Assembly (NCBI RefSeq): GCF_002843425.1 | Contig: NZ_NKXO01000005.1 | Coordinates: 1 to 64,000, forward strand | DNA: 64,000 nucleotides | Reading direction: 5' to 3' | From: Raineya orbicola | Lineage (GTDB): Bacteria > Bacteroidota > Bacteroidia > Cytophagales > Thermonemataceae | Part shown: piece by piece, positions 1-8,566 of the stretch | How positions within the stretch are numbered: position 1 is the first letter of the stretch | How the letters are laid out: every line of letters begins with the position of its first letter | Program-made: the position numbers and the translations under genes | Notes under the pieces: model-generated | Seen by the model: the letters and a program-made list of their open reading frames with translations, nothing else | Database searches by the model: none | What the model was told of the DNA's origin: nothing

Positions 1-456
1 GGACATAGCCCCGTGCTTCGGGAAGGCTGTCGTTATCAACACCTTTCTGCTATCAGTGCCATTAGTCCTGCGGGGGATTTGGTGTATCAAATACAAGAAA
101 GTAGTTTCAAGGGCAAAGATGTGGTAGGTTTTCTCAAAAAATTACTTGACACTTTGAAGCAAAAATTACTCATCATTTGGGATGGGGCACGTATTCATTC
201 CAGCAAAGAGGTGAAGGATTTTTTACGAAAAGACAAGAATGAAACTATTTATCTGGCTAAAATTCCCCCCTATTCCCCTGAATTGAACGCAGATGAACAG
301 GTCTGGAAAACCCTCAAATGTGATATGCTTAAAAATGTTGTCTGTAAAAACTTAGCTCAACTCAAAACTAAACTTCAAAATGCTTTTCAAGTACTTCAAC
401 AAGCTACAAAAAAAATTGCTAACTTCTTTAAACATCCGAAAGTAGGTTTCGTATAA
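1..456 (+). mobile_element. IS630-type transposase, 3' part (cut by window edge)
   Basis: The frame is open from the first base, reading GHSP before the first possible GTG at 13, so the N-terminal half lies outside the window. What remains is the C-terminal half of a DDE transposase of the IS630/Tc1-mariner group. The second catalytic aspartate sits in IIWDGARIHSS and the third acidic residue in PPYSPELNADEQVW, a hallmark order for this family. These enzymes cut and paste their element into TA dinucleotides. The stop codon is followed 24 bases later by a fragment of a TonB-dependent receptor in the same frame, which suggests that the element inserted into that gene. I could not define the terminal inverted repeat because only one end is visible. 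Whether the transposase is intact upstream is unknown. Confidence 0.85.
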
Positions 457-849
457 ATCTTAAATTTATTTAACTATAATATGAAATTGAATTTTCAGAA
501 TACTTGGACTTGGACAAAAAATAAGACTATTAGCATAAATAACACTTTTGAAAATCAAGGTATTAGTAATGTTTTGGCGGTTGTTTTCAAGCAGAATGCA
601 CAAAATTATATTTTGTTCAACGTAGATTATTTTCTGCCTAACTTAATTACCCCTTCTAATAATTACTGGTTTTTGGATTTAGAATACAGATATAAATTCA
701 AAAAACCCGTGGATTTGAGTATTTATTGCAAAAATCTTTTCAACCAACGTTATTTTGAGCAAATAGAAACTTCTGACTTTGCAATTCTTACCTACCGAAC
801 TAACCTACTGCCTCGTTATTTTATGATTTCTGTTTCTTGTAATTTTTAG
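457..849 (+). pseudogene. C-terminal remnant of a TonB-dependent outer-membrane receptor
   Basis: About 130 codons are open, with the first ATG at 481. They read like the last beta-strands of a TonB-dependent receptor: alternating hydrophobic/polar strands, the segment DLEYRYKFKKPVDLSIYCKNLFNQRYF (quoted in two halves: DLEYRYKFKKPV, DLSIYCKNLFNQRYF) typical of the final barrel strands, and a terminal phenylalanine as in BAM-inserted barrels. There is no signal peptide, plug or TonB box, so the fragment cannot work alone. The frame is open back to the transposase stop at 454-456, which fits disruption of a receptor by the IS element, with the rest of the gene expected beyond the left edge. An alternative is an old decayed copy unrelated to the insertion. 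Confidence 0.7.
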
Positions 850-951
850 GTTTTGTAAATCTTTTGCTTTCAATTACCAACCATTGGTTTGCTTATGAAC
901 TACTGAAAACAAAAATTCTTAGCAAAGCGTTTTTGCAAAAACAAAATCGCT

Positions 952-1947
952 ATGCCCAAAATCTTTGATAAAGAGTTTTTAGCTTCGCAAAGACAAGAAA
1001 CTGACGCTTATGCCAATCTTTGGGCTGAGGTTGTTTGGAAAAATTTTTCAATCCAAGAAATAAGTGATTTACTTACTTGGCTCAATGGTACGCAAAACAC
1101 CATTCCCAACCAAATGAAAGCATCTTTACAACTTTATTTTGATGAAGTTATTTTTCCTTCTTGGGCAGATACCGCTAAAATGCAAGCAGGAGCAAGATTT
1201 TTTCATAAGCACCGAAGCATCATTTTACACCTTTTAGGAGTACTTTCGCTTCCTTATTGTTATGCGGCAAAAAACGGCGTAAAAGTCCTTACTTTTTCAG
1301 GGCGTCTGCAAAATGATGCTTTCAAAAGATTACAAGAAACTGCTATTTTTACCATAAAAGCTAATTCTTTTGTAACCTTGCAAAGCGAAGTTTGGAAAAA
1401 TGAAATCTTGAAAATTAGACTATTACACGCATTGGTGCGAAAGTTTATTGGGCAGTCGCAAAAATGGAAAACCGATATTTGGGGAGAGCCTATCAATCAG
1501 GAAGATATGGCAGGCACAAATTTAGCTTTTTCGTACATTGTATTGCGAGGTATGCGAAAATTAGACATTGATTTTTCCGAAAAAGAAGCAGAAAATTTTT
1601 TGCATTTGTGGAATGTAATAGGGTATCTTATGGGGATTAGCGAAGATTTGTTGCCTTTTTCTATGCGTGAAGCCTACTGGCTTGATAAGCAAATTGCCAC
1701 CACTCAATTTCAGGAAAGCGAGGAAGGCAAAAAACTTACCAAAACTCTTATAGAGGTATTTTATGAGCATCTACCTGCTCGTTTTCTTGCGGATTTGGCG
1801 GTAGCAGAAATGCGTTTTTTGCTCGGAAACAAAATTGCCAATATGCTTGAAGTACCACAAGTGATATGGAATAGAAATTTCTTCACTGAAAATTTAACTA
1901 TTCAAATCAATAAATGGCTAATCAGCCAGCAAAGCATAAAAACATAG
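952..1947 (+). CDS. MpaB / latex-clearing-type (DUF2236) oxygenase family protein
   Basis: The 331-residue protein matches the oxygenase MpaB family (DUF2236), whose characterised members include the b-heme rubber oxygenase Lcp and fungal MpaB. Family landmarks are visible: KMQAGARFFHKH near residues 76-87, RLQET at 126-130 (equivalent to the Arg/Lys-Thr helix of Lcp) and RLLHALVR at 156-163, whose His159 is the likely proximal heme ligand. WGEPINQEDM follows at 177-186. No signal peptide is evident, so a cytoplasmic location is inferred, unlike secreted Lcp. The natural substrate cannot be told from sequence. The gene is flanked by the receptor remnant and a convergent lipoprotein gene, and an 11-bp hairpin begins at its stop codon. 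Family assignment is good; function is open. Confidence 0.75.
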   Translation: MPKIFDKEFLASQRQETDAYANLWAEVVWKNFSIQEISDLLTWLNGTQNTIPNQMKASLQLYFDEVIFPSWADTAKMQAGARFFHKHRSIILHLLGVLSLPYCYAAKNGVKVLTFSGRLQNDAFKRLQETAIFTIKANSFVTLQSEVWKNEILKIRLLHALVRKFIGQSQKWKTDIWGEPINQEDMAGTNLAFSYIVLRGMRKLDIDFSEKEAENFLHLWNVIGYLMGISEDLLPFSMREAYWLDKQIATTQFQESEEGKKLTKTLIEVFYEHLPARFLADLAVAEMRFLLGNKIANMLEVPQVIWNRNFFTENLTIQINKWLISQQSIKT

Positions 1948-1975
1948 ATACGCACTTATTTGCAAAGTGCGTATC
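1947..1975. terminator. Hairpin between convergent genes
   Basis: An 11-bp perfect inverted repeat (1947-1957 and 1965-1975, arms GATACGCACTT/AAGTGCGTATC) with a 7-base loop begins at the stop codon of the MpaB-type gene and precedes the end of the convergent lipoprotein gene. There is no long T-tract directly after it, so it may act as a weak or bidirectional terminator. Confidence 0.5.
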
Positions 1976-1993
1976 CGTATGTTCATTTTGTTT

Positions 1994-2839
1994 TTAGTTC
2001 AAAGGGAAGGTAAATGTTCCTCCTCGGGGACCAGTAATGGTAACTGTTACGATTCTGTCGCAAGTTCCATTACCAAAATCTACGGTTTTTTGAGCATTTT
2101 CAGAAGTTACCACATACACGCCTGATACAGGTTTGCGAATACCTTGCAACCAACACTCTGTTTTCACAACGATAGGTACAGTAATTTCAGCAGTGAAATT
2201 TACCCCTCTGCGGTTAGTACCAGAGGCAGTGCCTGTGATTTGTATTACTTCATTGTAAGGATTCAAATCGCCGTAACCTTGTTGCCATACGCGTACACGA
2301 TCGGTTTGCCAAGTGAAAGTAGTACCATCAGGGAAAGTTAGTTTGCCATTACGTACTGAAACGGTGTGTGTAGGCACTTGGTCGGGCTGTGTAACGTTTG
2401 TAACTACTTTTACGCCTTCTACTTTTACATCATTTACGTAGTAATCTTGAGTAGTAGTGGTAATTACGCTACCGGGCGTCATATAGCCTCCTGTATAGTT
2501 AATGATGATTTTTCCACGGCGGGTTCTGCCGTCGTTGCAAGTAGTACCTGTTCCAAAATCAATTACAATAGTTTTAGTGACGGCATTGATAGTAACTATA
2601 CCACAATTTCTAAAACGCAAAGTACGCTCCGAAATACCTTCATCAGTAGTGCGAAGGTTATTGTTGTTTTCAAGCATTACATCAGAAACGATGTTGTCAA
2701 GGTCGTTAAATTGGGCATCTGCTTGGGCGTTATCCACAGAGCTTTGGTCAAAAAGAGGCTCTTGTTTTTTTCTACAACCTACAAAAGCCAAACTAACTAC
2801 AAAAAGCAAGGCGAAAATAGGGAAAATTACTTTTTTCAT
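1994..2839 (-). CDS. Hypothetical lipoprotein
   Basis: The 281-residue protein begins with a classic lipoprotein signal: MKK, a hydrophobic stretch, then the lipobox FVGC with Cys22. The mature part is rich in Thr, Val, Gly and Asn and looks all-beta, with paired segments such as TKTIVIDFGTGTTCNDGRTRRG near the middle and KTVDFGNGTCDRIVTVT near the end, which suggests an internal repeat of a beta unit containing a cysteine. I recognise no named domain; similar secreted proteins of unknown function are common in Cytophagales. It probably sits in the outer or inner membrane facing the periplasm. It is transcribed towards the MpaB-type gene and away from the DUF1573 gene. Plus-strand frames inside it lack domain signals and are treated as shadows. 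Confidence 0.8.
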   Translation of the reverse strand: MKKVIFPIFALLFVVSLAFVGCRKKQEPLFDQSSVDNAQADAQFNDLDNIVSDVMLENNNNLRTTDEGISERTLRFRNCGIVTINAVTKTIVIDFGTGTTCNDGRTRRGKIIINYTGGYMTPGSVITTTTQDYYVNDVKVEGVKVVTNVTQPDQVPTHTVSVRNGKLTFPDGTTFTWQTDRVRVWQQGYGDLNPYNEVIQITGTASGTNRRGVNFTAEITVPIVVKTECWLQGIRKPVSGVYVVTSENAQKTVDFGNGTCDRIVTVTITGPRGGTFTFPLN

Positions 2840-2983
2840 ATCTGTAAAATTTTAGGTTTTGTAGCTTTGATGTAAACTTTGAGCAAAGGTTTAATTTGAT
2901 AAAAAAAATTTTTTTTATTTTTTGGAACACCTTTTGCTACAAAAGTGTATTAAAGAAAAAGTTTAACCTAAATCCATAAAAAA

Positions 2984-3412
2984 ATGAAAAAAAATAAACC
3001 ATTCGGAAATCCCTTTGGCTTCTTGTCAATAATGCTATTATGTATAAGTTTCGGATACGCCCAACCCAGTAGCACGCCCACGGAAAGCCAACCCCAAATT
3101 GCATTTGAGAAAACAGTACACGATTTTGGTGAAATTCCGCAAGGAACGCCTGTTACTACTACTTTTACTTTCACTAACAAAGGCAAAACTCCCATAACCA
3201 TCTCTAACGTGCAGGCTTCCTGCGGTTGTACTACGCCCTCTTACACCAGAGAACCTATTGCACCCAAGAAAAAAGGTGAAGTAACTGCTACCTACAATGC
3301 CGCCGCAGTAGGAGAGTTCAATAAAACTGTTGCGGTATTTACCAACACAGGAACACCTATCACACTTACGCTCAAAGGCAAGGTAGTTGCTAAACCGCAA
3401 ACACAACCTTAA
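2984..3412 (+). CDS. Secreted DUF1573 domain protein
   Basis: The 142-residue protein has an N-terminal signal peptide ending near FGYAQ (residue 27) and then a single DUF1573 domain. The domain is recognisable from FEKTVHDFGEIPQG, the immunoglobulin-like TFTFTNKGKTPITISNV and the conserved ASCGCTTP cysteine pair. DUF1573 proteins are abundant secreted or periplasmic Ig-like proteins in Bacteroidota with no established biochemical role. The length is normal for a single-domain member. The gene stands alone between a divergent lipoprotein gene and a convergent UbiA gene, and ends before an unusually strong GC-rich hairpin. The overlapping minus-strand frame across it has no family signature. 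Confidence 0.85.
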   Translation: MKKNKPFGNPFGFLSIMLLCISFGYAQPSSTPTESQPQIAFEKTVHDFGEIPQGTPVTTTFTFTNKGKTPITISNVQASCGCTTPSYTREPIAPKKKGEVTATYNAAAVGEFNKTVAVFTNTGTPITLTLKGKVVAKPQTQP

Positions 3413-3434
3413 TTTTTTAGAGTGGAATTTGTAA

Positions 3435-3469
3435 GGGTCGGGGGCTTCGCAAAGCGAAGCCCCCGACCC
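3435..3469. terminator. GC-rich 16-bp perfect hairpin between convergent genes
   Basis: Arms 3435-3450 and 3454-3469 are perfectly complementary and enclose the loop AAA. The arm contains GGGGGCTTCGC, far more GC-rich than the surroundings. It lies between the convergent DUF1573 and UbiA genes, so it can act as a bidirectional terminator. It shares the nine bases GCGAAGCCC and their complement with the hairpin at 57595-57631. Confidence 0.7.
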
Positions 3470-3476
3470 GTCCCTA

Positions 3477-4358
3477 TTAAATCTTTGCAAAAAAAATACT
3501 TATCAAACCCAAGAGCATAATAAATTTCACCCAACAGCTCAGATAGCGGAAATGCCTGCGTCTATCGGCGTAATACAAGCGAATAATAACCCAAGCAATC
3601 GGCAAGAAAATGATGCTTGTCAGAAAAACGACAATCCTATCGTGTAAAAAAAAGAAACTCACTGCTAAATTGGAAATAAAAGCCATCACAAGTGCATACA
3701 CAAATATTTTGGTGCGTGGTATGCCCCAAATAATGGGTAAAGTTTTACAACCAAACGCTTCATCTCCTTTCACATCTTCCATATCTTTAATTACCTCTCT
3801 TACCAGCGTGATGAAAAACGCAAAAGAAGCGTAAATGTAAATTTCTTCATAGTGCTGATTGTAATAAAAAGCCACTATCCACACCGTAGCTCCTGTAAGC
3901 AGTGCAATTGCAAAATTTCCTACAAAAGGCAAGCGTTTGAGCAAATTAGAATACCACCAAAGCAAAAAAATGCAAAAAAAGTTAATGACAGCAATTTTCC
4001 AAGAGAGCCAAAAGCTGATAAGCATCGCTAAGGCATTGAGCAGAAAATTGAAAAGCAGAGCCATTCTCCGCTGAATGACACTGCCTACCACTACCCTATC
4101 GGGTTTGTTAAGCAAATCTATTTTTACATCGTAATAATCGTTGATGATATAACCCGCCGCCGCAATGAGCACCGTGCTGGAAGAGAGCATAAAAAAACGA
4201 AAATCTGTAAAATGTTCCCATACACTTTCGGCAGGGCTATCTATGAAAAAAATCTTTACCAAGTATTGCGTAAAGCCTATCATCAATAGGTTACCAAAAC
4301 GCACCAAACGAACAAAAGCCCGAAGTACCGAAAACTTGCTCTGCTTAAAACGACCCAT
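3477..4358 (-). CDS. UbiA-family prenyltransferase (GGGP geranylgeranyltransferase-like)
   Basis: The 293-residue polytopic membrane protein carries both aspartate-rich signatures of the UbiA superfamily: NDYYDVKID at 73-81 followed by NKPDR at 84-88, and REVIKDMEDVKGDE at 187-200. These bind the Mg-pyrophosphate of the isoprenoid donor. About eight to nine hydrophobic segments are visible. The motif forms resemble the Bacteroidota group annotated as geranylgeranylglycerol-phosphate geranylgeranyltransferase, an enzyme of ether-lipid-like synthesis, but quinone or other aromatic acceptors are possible. The length is typical. It is convergent with the DUF1573 gene and divergent from the YfhO gene, with no obvious pathway partner nearby. 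The general assignment is firm; the substrate is an inference from family resemblance. Confidence 0.8.
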   Translation of the reverse strand: MGRFKQSKFSVLRAFVRLVRFGNLLMIGFTQYLVKIFFIDSPAESVWEHFTDFRFFMLSSSTVLIAAAGYIINDYYDVKIDLLNKPDRVVVGSVIQRRMALLFNFLLNALAMLISFWLSWKIAVINFFCIFLLWWYSNLLKRLPFVGNFAIALLTGATVWIVAFYYNQHYEEIYIYASFAFFITLVREVIKDMEDVKGDEAFGCKTLPIIWGIPRTKIFVYALVMAFISNLAVSFFFLHDRIVVFLTSIIFLPIAWVIIRLYYADRRRHFRYLSCWVKFIMLLGLISIFFAKI

Positions 4359-4477
4359 TGCAAGAAAAAATCCTCAACAAAAAAAGTAAAAATCACACAA
4401 AAAACATAATTTTGAAGCCAACTAATTCTAAACAAAACCAAAAGATTTGACTTCCAAAAAAATCCAACCTTTTTCGT

Positions 4478-7060
4478 ATGAACGGGAAAATCATTTTATC
4501 AAAACTTTTACCTCACGTTATTGCGGTAGTATTGTTTGTAATTATATCACTTGCCTATATGTCGCCTGTGATGCAGGGAAAAAACCTTCGCCAACACGAT
4601 GTAGTTCAAAGTTTGGGGGCTTCACATCAATCGCAAGAATATTACAAAAAAACAGGTGATTTTCCCTTTTGGAATCCGTATATGTTTTCGGGTATGCCCA
4701 ACTATATGATTTATATGGATTATCCAAGCAGTATTTCGGTGCATTTGGGGCGTGTGCTTGTAAATCTGCTTCCCGAACCTGCCAATATACTTTTCCTGTA
4801 TATGCTCGGAACTTATGTAGGCTTGTGTCTAATGGGTTTTTCATCTTGGATTGCATTTTTGGGGGCATTGAGTTTTGCTTTTACATCTTACAACATCATC
4901 AATATTGACGCAGGACACATCTCCAAATGTGTTTCTGTGGCTCTTATTCCTCCTATCATCGGAGCAGTGTGGCAGGTATATCGTGGCAATTATGTTTTAG
5001 GAGGCATTTTACTCACTTTTTTTTCAGCCATTCACCAGTATGCCAATTTTGTGCAAATGACCTATTATTTAGGGCTTACGCTTTTCATTTTCGCTTTGGT
5101 AGAATTCATCATTGCTATTCGGCAAAATAGGCTCAAACACTTCGTAATAGCTTCGTTGGTAGCTATTACAGCGGGGGTATTGAGTATGAGCAACCACATC
5201 AATCGGTATATGGTGGTGAATGAGTATGTCAAGAATACTACTCGCGGAAAAAATGAATTGAGCGATAGCCCTGAAAATATTGTTTCGGGTGCAACTGCAA
5301 AGAAAAATCAAAATAATACAGGAGGGTTAGATAAGGAATACGCTTTTCGTTGGAGCTATGGCATAGGTGAAACACTTAATTTCCTCATTCCAAACGCTTA
5401 TGGAGGAAGTTCTTTTGAAGCCCCTACCGAAAACAGCAAACTAATGGAAACCTTACAAGAGGAAGCCTCTCAATACAACCTTCCCGCAGAAAACTTATTC
5501 AATTATTTACTTTCGCAAGGAGCTTTGCCCGCAATGTACTGGGGCGAGCAACCGGGTACAGGGGGGCCTGCGTATATGGGGGCGGTGCTTCTTTTGCTTT
5601 TCATTTGGGGAATGATTATCAGCAAAAATCCGCTTAAATGGTGGATTTTAGGAGCCGTATTGCTTTGTGTGAGCATTGCTTGGGGTAAAAATTTCTTCCT
5701 AAACGACTTTTTCTTTGATTACCTGCCAATGTTCAATAAGTTTAGAGCTGTTACGATGATTCTTTCTTTTATGCCAATTTTTTTTGTAATTGGAGCGGCT
5801 TGGGGCTTACAAGAAACTCAAAAACTCTTGCAAGAAAATCCTGATATTTTCTGGAAAAAACTAAAAGTTTTTGCAGTTGCTTTTGGTGGAATTATCTTGC
5901 TTATGGCACTGGCAAGCGGAATATTTTTTGATTTTCGTTCTGCACAAGATAAGATGCTTATCAAGGAAGGGGGCGAAATGGCTGATTTATTCAAAAAACT
6001 GGTAAAAGCCGCTCAAAGCGATAGAGAAGCACTTTTCAAAGCAGATGCTTGGCGGAGTTTTGTTTTTGTACTGCTTGCTTTGGGTACTTTGTGGGCTTTA
6101 TGGAAAAAGTTTTTGAAGTTTGAAATTGCTGTAGCAATACTTTCTTTGCTTACACTCATAGACTTGTGGGGGATTGCCAAACGCTATTTGAATAGCGAAA
6201 AATTTGTGGAAAAGGAAGAAGCTCGCACCCTTGAACCTTCCTCTGCTGACGAAGTCATTTTGAAAGATACCACTTACTATCGCGTACTCAATGTAGGCAA
6301 CCCTTTCAATGATGCCTCCACTTCGTATTTTCATCATTCGGCGGGTGGGTATCACGGAGCAAAGTTGCGAATTTATCAAGATTTAATCAGCGGGCATTTA
6401 GATAGAGAAATACAAGCTCTTTACAAAAATTTGCAAGATAGTGCAGGCAAGCTATCGCAAGGAAGCACCTACAAGCCCGTGATAGATATGCTGAATATCA
6501 AATACTTTGTTGTGCCTTTGCAAGGTGGTAAAAGCATTGCTATTCAGAACCCTGATGCCTTGGGAGCGGCTTGGATTGTGCCAGAATACAAAATCGTTGA
6601 AAATGCTGATGAAGAACTAAAAGCTCTTAAAAACTTAAATGTTCGTAAGATGGGTATTTTGCGTAAGCAAAAAGGTACAGAAAATTTAAGTAGCGTTCAG
6701 TGGGATAGCTTGGCAAAAATACGCCTGACCAAACATTCTCCTAATGAAATGGTTTATGAATTTGAAGCCAAAGCTCCTCAATTGGTTGTTTTTTCAGAAA
6801 TTTACTACCGAATGGGGGAATCGGGCTGGCAAGCCTACCTTGATAGCAAACCTACCGAATATTTCAGGGCAAACTATGCTTTGCGGGGAATGGTAGTTCC
6901 TGCGGGTAAGCATACTATTACTTTCCGCTTTGAAGCAAAAGTGTATCAAGAGGGTGAAAAATTGGCATTTATTAGCTCTGTTGTAATGATTTTGTTGCTT
7001 TTGGGCGGTGGCTTTTATCTTTGGAAAAAGAATCAAACTAAAAAAGTCGCTGAAAGTTAG
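4478..7060 (+). CDS. YfhO-family polytopic membrane protein
   Basis: The 860-residue protein fits the bacterial membrane protein YfhO family, with GT-C glycosyltransferase-like topology: an N-terminal membrane helix, an extracytoplasmic part with the conserved QHDVVQSLGASHQ and FPFWNPYMFSGMPNY segments, a run of about ten further helices to residue 590, a soluble domain (600-820) and a last membrane helix near 835-852. In Firmicutes YfhO takes part in glycosylation of cell-envelope polymers; the role in Bacteroidota is not established. The start ATG at 4478 gives a short charged N-terminus before the first helix. A TAATTTTG box lies at 4407-4414, without a good upstream partner. The stop overlaps the convergent GT-B gene by four bases. 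Confidence 0.85.
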   Translation: MNGKIILSKLLPHVIAVVLFVIISLAYMSPVMQGKNLRQHDVVQSLGASHQSQEYYKKTGDFPFWNPYMFSGMPNYMIYMDYPSSISVHLGRVLVNLLPEPANILFLYMLGTYVGLCLMGFSSWIAFLGALSFAFTSYNIINIDAGHISKCVSVALIPPIIGAVWQVYRGNYVLGGILLTFFSAIHQYANFVQMTYYLGLTLFIFALVEFIIAIRQNRLKHFVIASLVAITAGVLSMSNHINRYMVVNEYVKNTTRGKNELSDSPENIVSGATAKKNQNNTGGLDKEYAFRWSYGIGETLNFLIPNAYGGSSFEAPTENSKLMETLQEEASQYNLPAENLFNYLLSQGALPAMYWGEQPGTGGPAYMGAVLLLLFIWGMIISKNPLKWWILGAVLLCVSIAWGKNFFLNDFFFDYLPMFNKFRAVTMILSFMPIFFVIGAAWGLQETQKLLQENPDIFWKKLKVFAVAFGGIILLMALASGIFFDFRSAQDKMLIKEGGEMADLFKKLVKAAQSDREALFKADAWRSFVFVLLALGTLWALWKKFLKFEIAVAILSLLTLIDLWGIAKRYLNSEKFVEKEEARTLEPSSADEVILKDTTYYRVLNVGNPFNDASTSYFHHSAGGYHGAKLRIYQDLISGHLDREIQALYKNLQDSAGKLSQGSTYKPVIDMLNIKYFVVPLQGGKSIAIQNPDALGAAWIVPEYKIVENADEELKALKNLNVRKMGILRKQKGTENLSSVQWDSLAKIRLTKHSPNEMVYEFEAKAPQLVVFSEIYYRMGESGWQAYLDSKPTEYFRANYALRGMVVPAGKHTITFRFEAKVYQEGEKLAFISSVVMILLLLGGGFYLWKKNQTKKVAES

Positions 7061-7887
7061 TTTTTAGTAAAAGCTAATTTAGCTCTCAGAAATTGGTTAT
7101 CAAAACGGCGGGGAAAAGGCAAAAAGTGATGTTTCTCTTGGTAAGGTTGCATTTGCTTCATTACATTGAACCCACAAGCCGAAATTACCCGCCCTGCTTG
7201 CTCAAAATAGTGATGAGCTTCCTGCAAATGAAAATGCGTGTAAATAAGCGAAGTATCTAATTTAGAAATTGGACTTATCACACAAAAACGTGGCTTCTGA
7301 TTTTCCATTTCGGCTTGCTCATAAGCGTATGCAAGCAACTCACATACTTCCGTTTCAGGTTCAGAATGAACTATGAGCCAGTCGTTTTCATCAAAGATAC
7401 AAGAAACATTTTTGCGAGAATATTCAAAATGCAGGTTTTCTAAATTTTTGCTGTAATGGCTTTCTAAAAAATTCTGATGAGCTTTTTCCAAAGTTTCAAG
7501 CAAATAAACTTTTTCAAAGGGCAAAGTTTTTTGCCAAATGCCTTTATAGTTTTCCCATTGCAAAATACGTGCAAAATAAGCCCATTGCAAGTTGGCATCG
7601 GCAAATGCCTGCAATTCACCCAAAATGCCACAAGGAAAACTATCTACCCAAACTTGTTCAAAATTGTACTTGCGAAATTGTTGCTGAAGCCAAACCTGAT
7701 AAAATTCAGGATTTTGGGCTAAATGCGAAGGCAAAGGCAAGATAGGTAAATCAGGAAAGCAACTTTGGGCAAAAGGCGAAGCTGTAAGCACTTTCACACT
7801 TTCCAAAGGCACTTGAAAATGCTCAATAAGTGCTTTGGCTCGCGTCAGATGCCCCATTCCACCACCTACGGCATAGTATAAAATCAC
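7057..7887 (-). CDS. GT-B-fold glycosyltransferase-like protein
   Basis: The 276-residue protein starts with MILYYAVGGGMGHLTRA, the glycine-rich loop and His-x-x-Arg typical of the N-terminal Rossmann half of MurG/MGD-type GT-B transferases. Near the C-terminus AGRVISACGFNVMKQM and FPRRFDNQFLRA resemble the nucleotide-sugar site and C-terminal tail of the same fold. It is shorter than most GT-B enzymes (350-400 residues), so the central region is reduced. Its ATG overlaps the stop of the upstream cysC gene (ATGA arrangement), which implies translational coupling and co-transcription with APS kinase. A role in making a sulfated or glycosylated surface molecule is possible but is only inferred from this pairing. 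Confidence 0.65.
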   Translation of the reverse strand: MILYYAVGGGMGHLTRAKALIEHFQVPLESVKVLTASPFAQSCFPDLPILPLPSHLAQNPEFYQVWLQQQFRKYNFEQVWVDSFPCGILGELQAFADANLQWAYFARILQWENYKGIWQKTLPFEKVYLLETLEKAHQNFLESHYSKNLENLHFEYSRKNVSCIFDENDWLIVHSEPETEVCELLAYAYEQAEMENQKPRFCVISPISKLDTSLIYTHFHLQEAHHYFEQAGRVISACGFNVMKQMQPYQEKHHFLPFPRRFDNQFLRAKLAFTKN

Positions 7888-8477
7888 ACTTTGGTAATTT
7901 TAGGTAAAATTAGGTCTAAAATCTGCTCCAAACATTCTTCTTTACTTTGCAAGTGCGTGTGTAGCACCAAGTCGGGGTTAAGCGGTTTTTCAAAAGGGCT
8001 ATCAATGCCTGTAAAATTTTTAATCAGTCCTGCACGAGCTTTGGCATATAGTCCTTTTACATCTCTTTGCTCACAAACTTCCAAAGGGCAATCCAAAAAA
8101 ATTTCAATAAAATCCTCGCCTACAATATCTCTGACAAGTTTTTGAATTTCATTAGTAGGCGAAATAAAAGAAGCTATCACAATTACGCCGCAATTCATTA
8201 AAATTTTAGCTACTTCGGCGGCACGGCGTATATTTTCCTTGCGGTCAGCTTCGCTAAAACCTAAATTGTTATTCAGCCCGCTACGCAGATTATCGCCATC
8301 TAATACTTGCGTCAAGAACCCTCGTTCGTATAATTTTTTTTCCAAAAGCAAAGCAAGTTCGCTCTTGCCCGCTCCTGAAAGTCCTAAAAACCAAATCACT
8401 TTTGATTTTTGTTCTAAAAGGGCTTCTTTGTGGCTTCTTTGCAAAAATTCAGTAGGAAAAATTTCAGTGGTAGTCAT
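7884..8477 (-). CDS. cysC: Adenylylsulfate (APS) kinase
   Basis: The 197-residue protein has the P-loop GLSGAGKS at 32-39, the substrate motif LDGDNLRSGLN at 59-69 and GFSEADRKENIRR at 73-85, all diagnostic of APS kinase. It phosphorylates adenosine 5'-phosphosulfate with ATP to make PAPS in the cytoplasm, either for sulfate reduction or as sulfuryl donor. It is a stand-alone enzyme, not fused to CysN, and no sulfurylase or PAPS reductase genes are in the window. Its stop codon overlaps the start of a GT-B-like gene, hinting at PAPS use in sulfation of a glycan. The 5' side is divergent from the YcxB-like gene. The family assignment is secure. Confidence 0.93.
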   Translation of the reverse strand: MTTTEIFPTEFLQRSHKEALLEQKSKVIWFLGLSGAGKSELALLLEKKLYERGFLTQVLDGDNLRSGLNNNLGFSEADRKENIRRAAEVAKILMNCGVIVIASFISPTNEIQKLVRDIVGEDFIEIFLDCPLEVCEQRDVKGLYAKARAGLIKNFTGIDSPFEKPLNPDLVLHTHLQSKEECLEQILDLILPKITKV

Positions 8478-8566
8478 TGGCTAATAGTTATAGTGGAAAA
8501 GTTTTTCTTTGCAAAGATATGCAGATAAGTCGGATTTTTTCTAATTTTGTGCAAAATTTTGATAAG

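Noticed and set aside
2366-2875. Plus-strand open frames opposite the lipoprotein gene
   Set aside because: They have no recognisable domain and lie antisense to a gene with a convincing lipobox; treated as shadows.
3038-3490. 150-codon minus-strand open frame across the DUF1573 gene
   Set aside because: It overlaps a gene with a clear signal peptide and domain, spans the GC-rich hairpin, and shows no family pattern.
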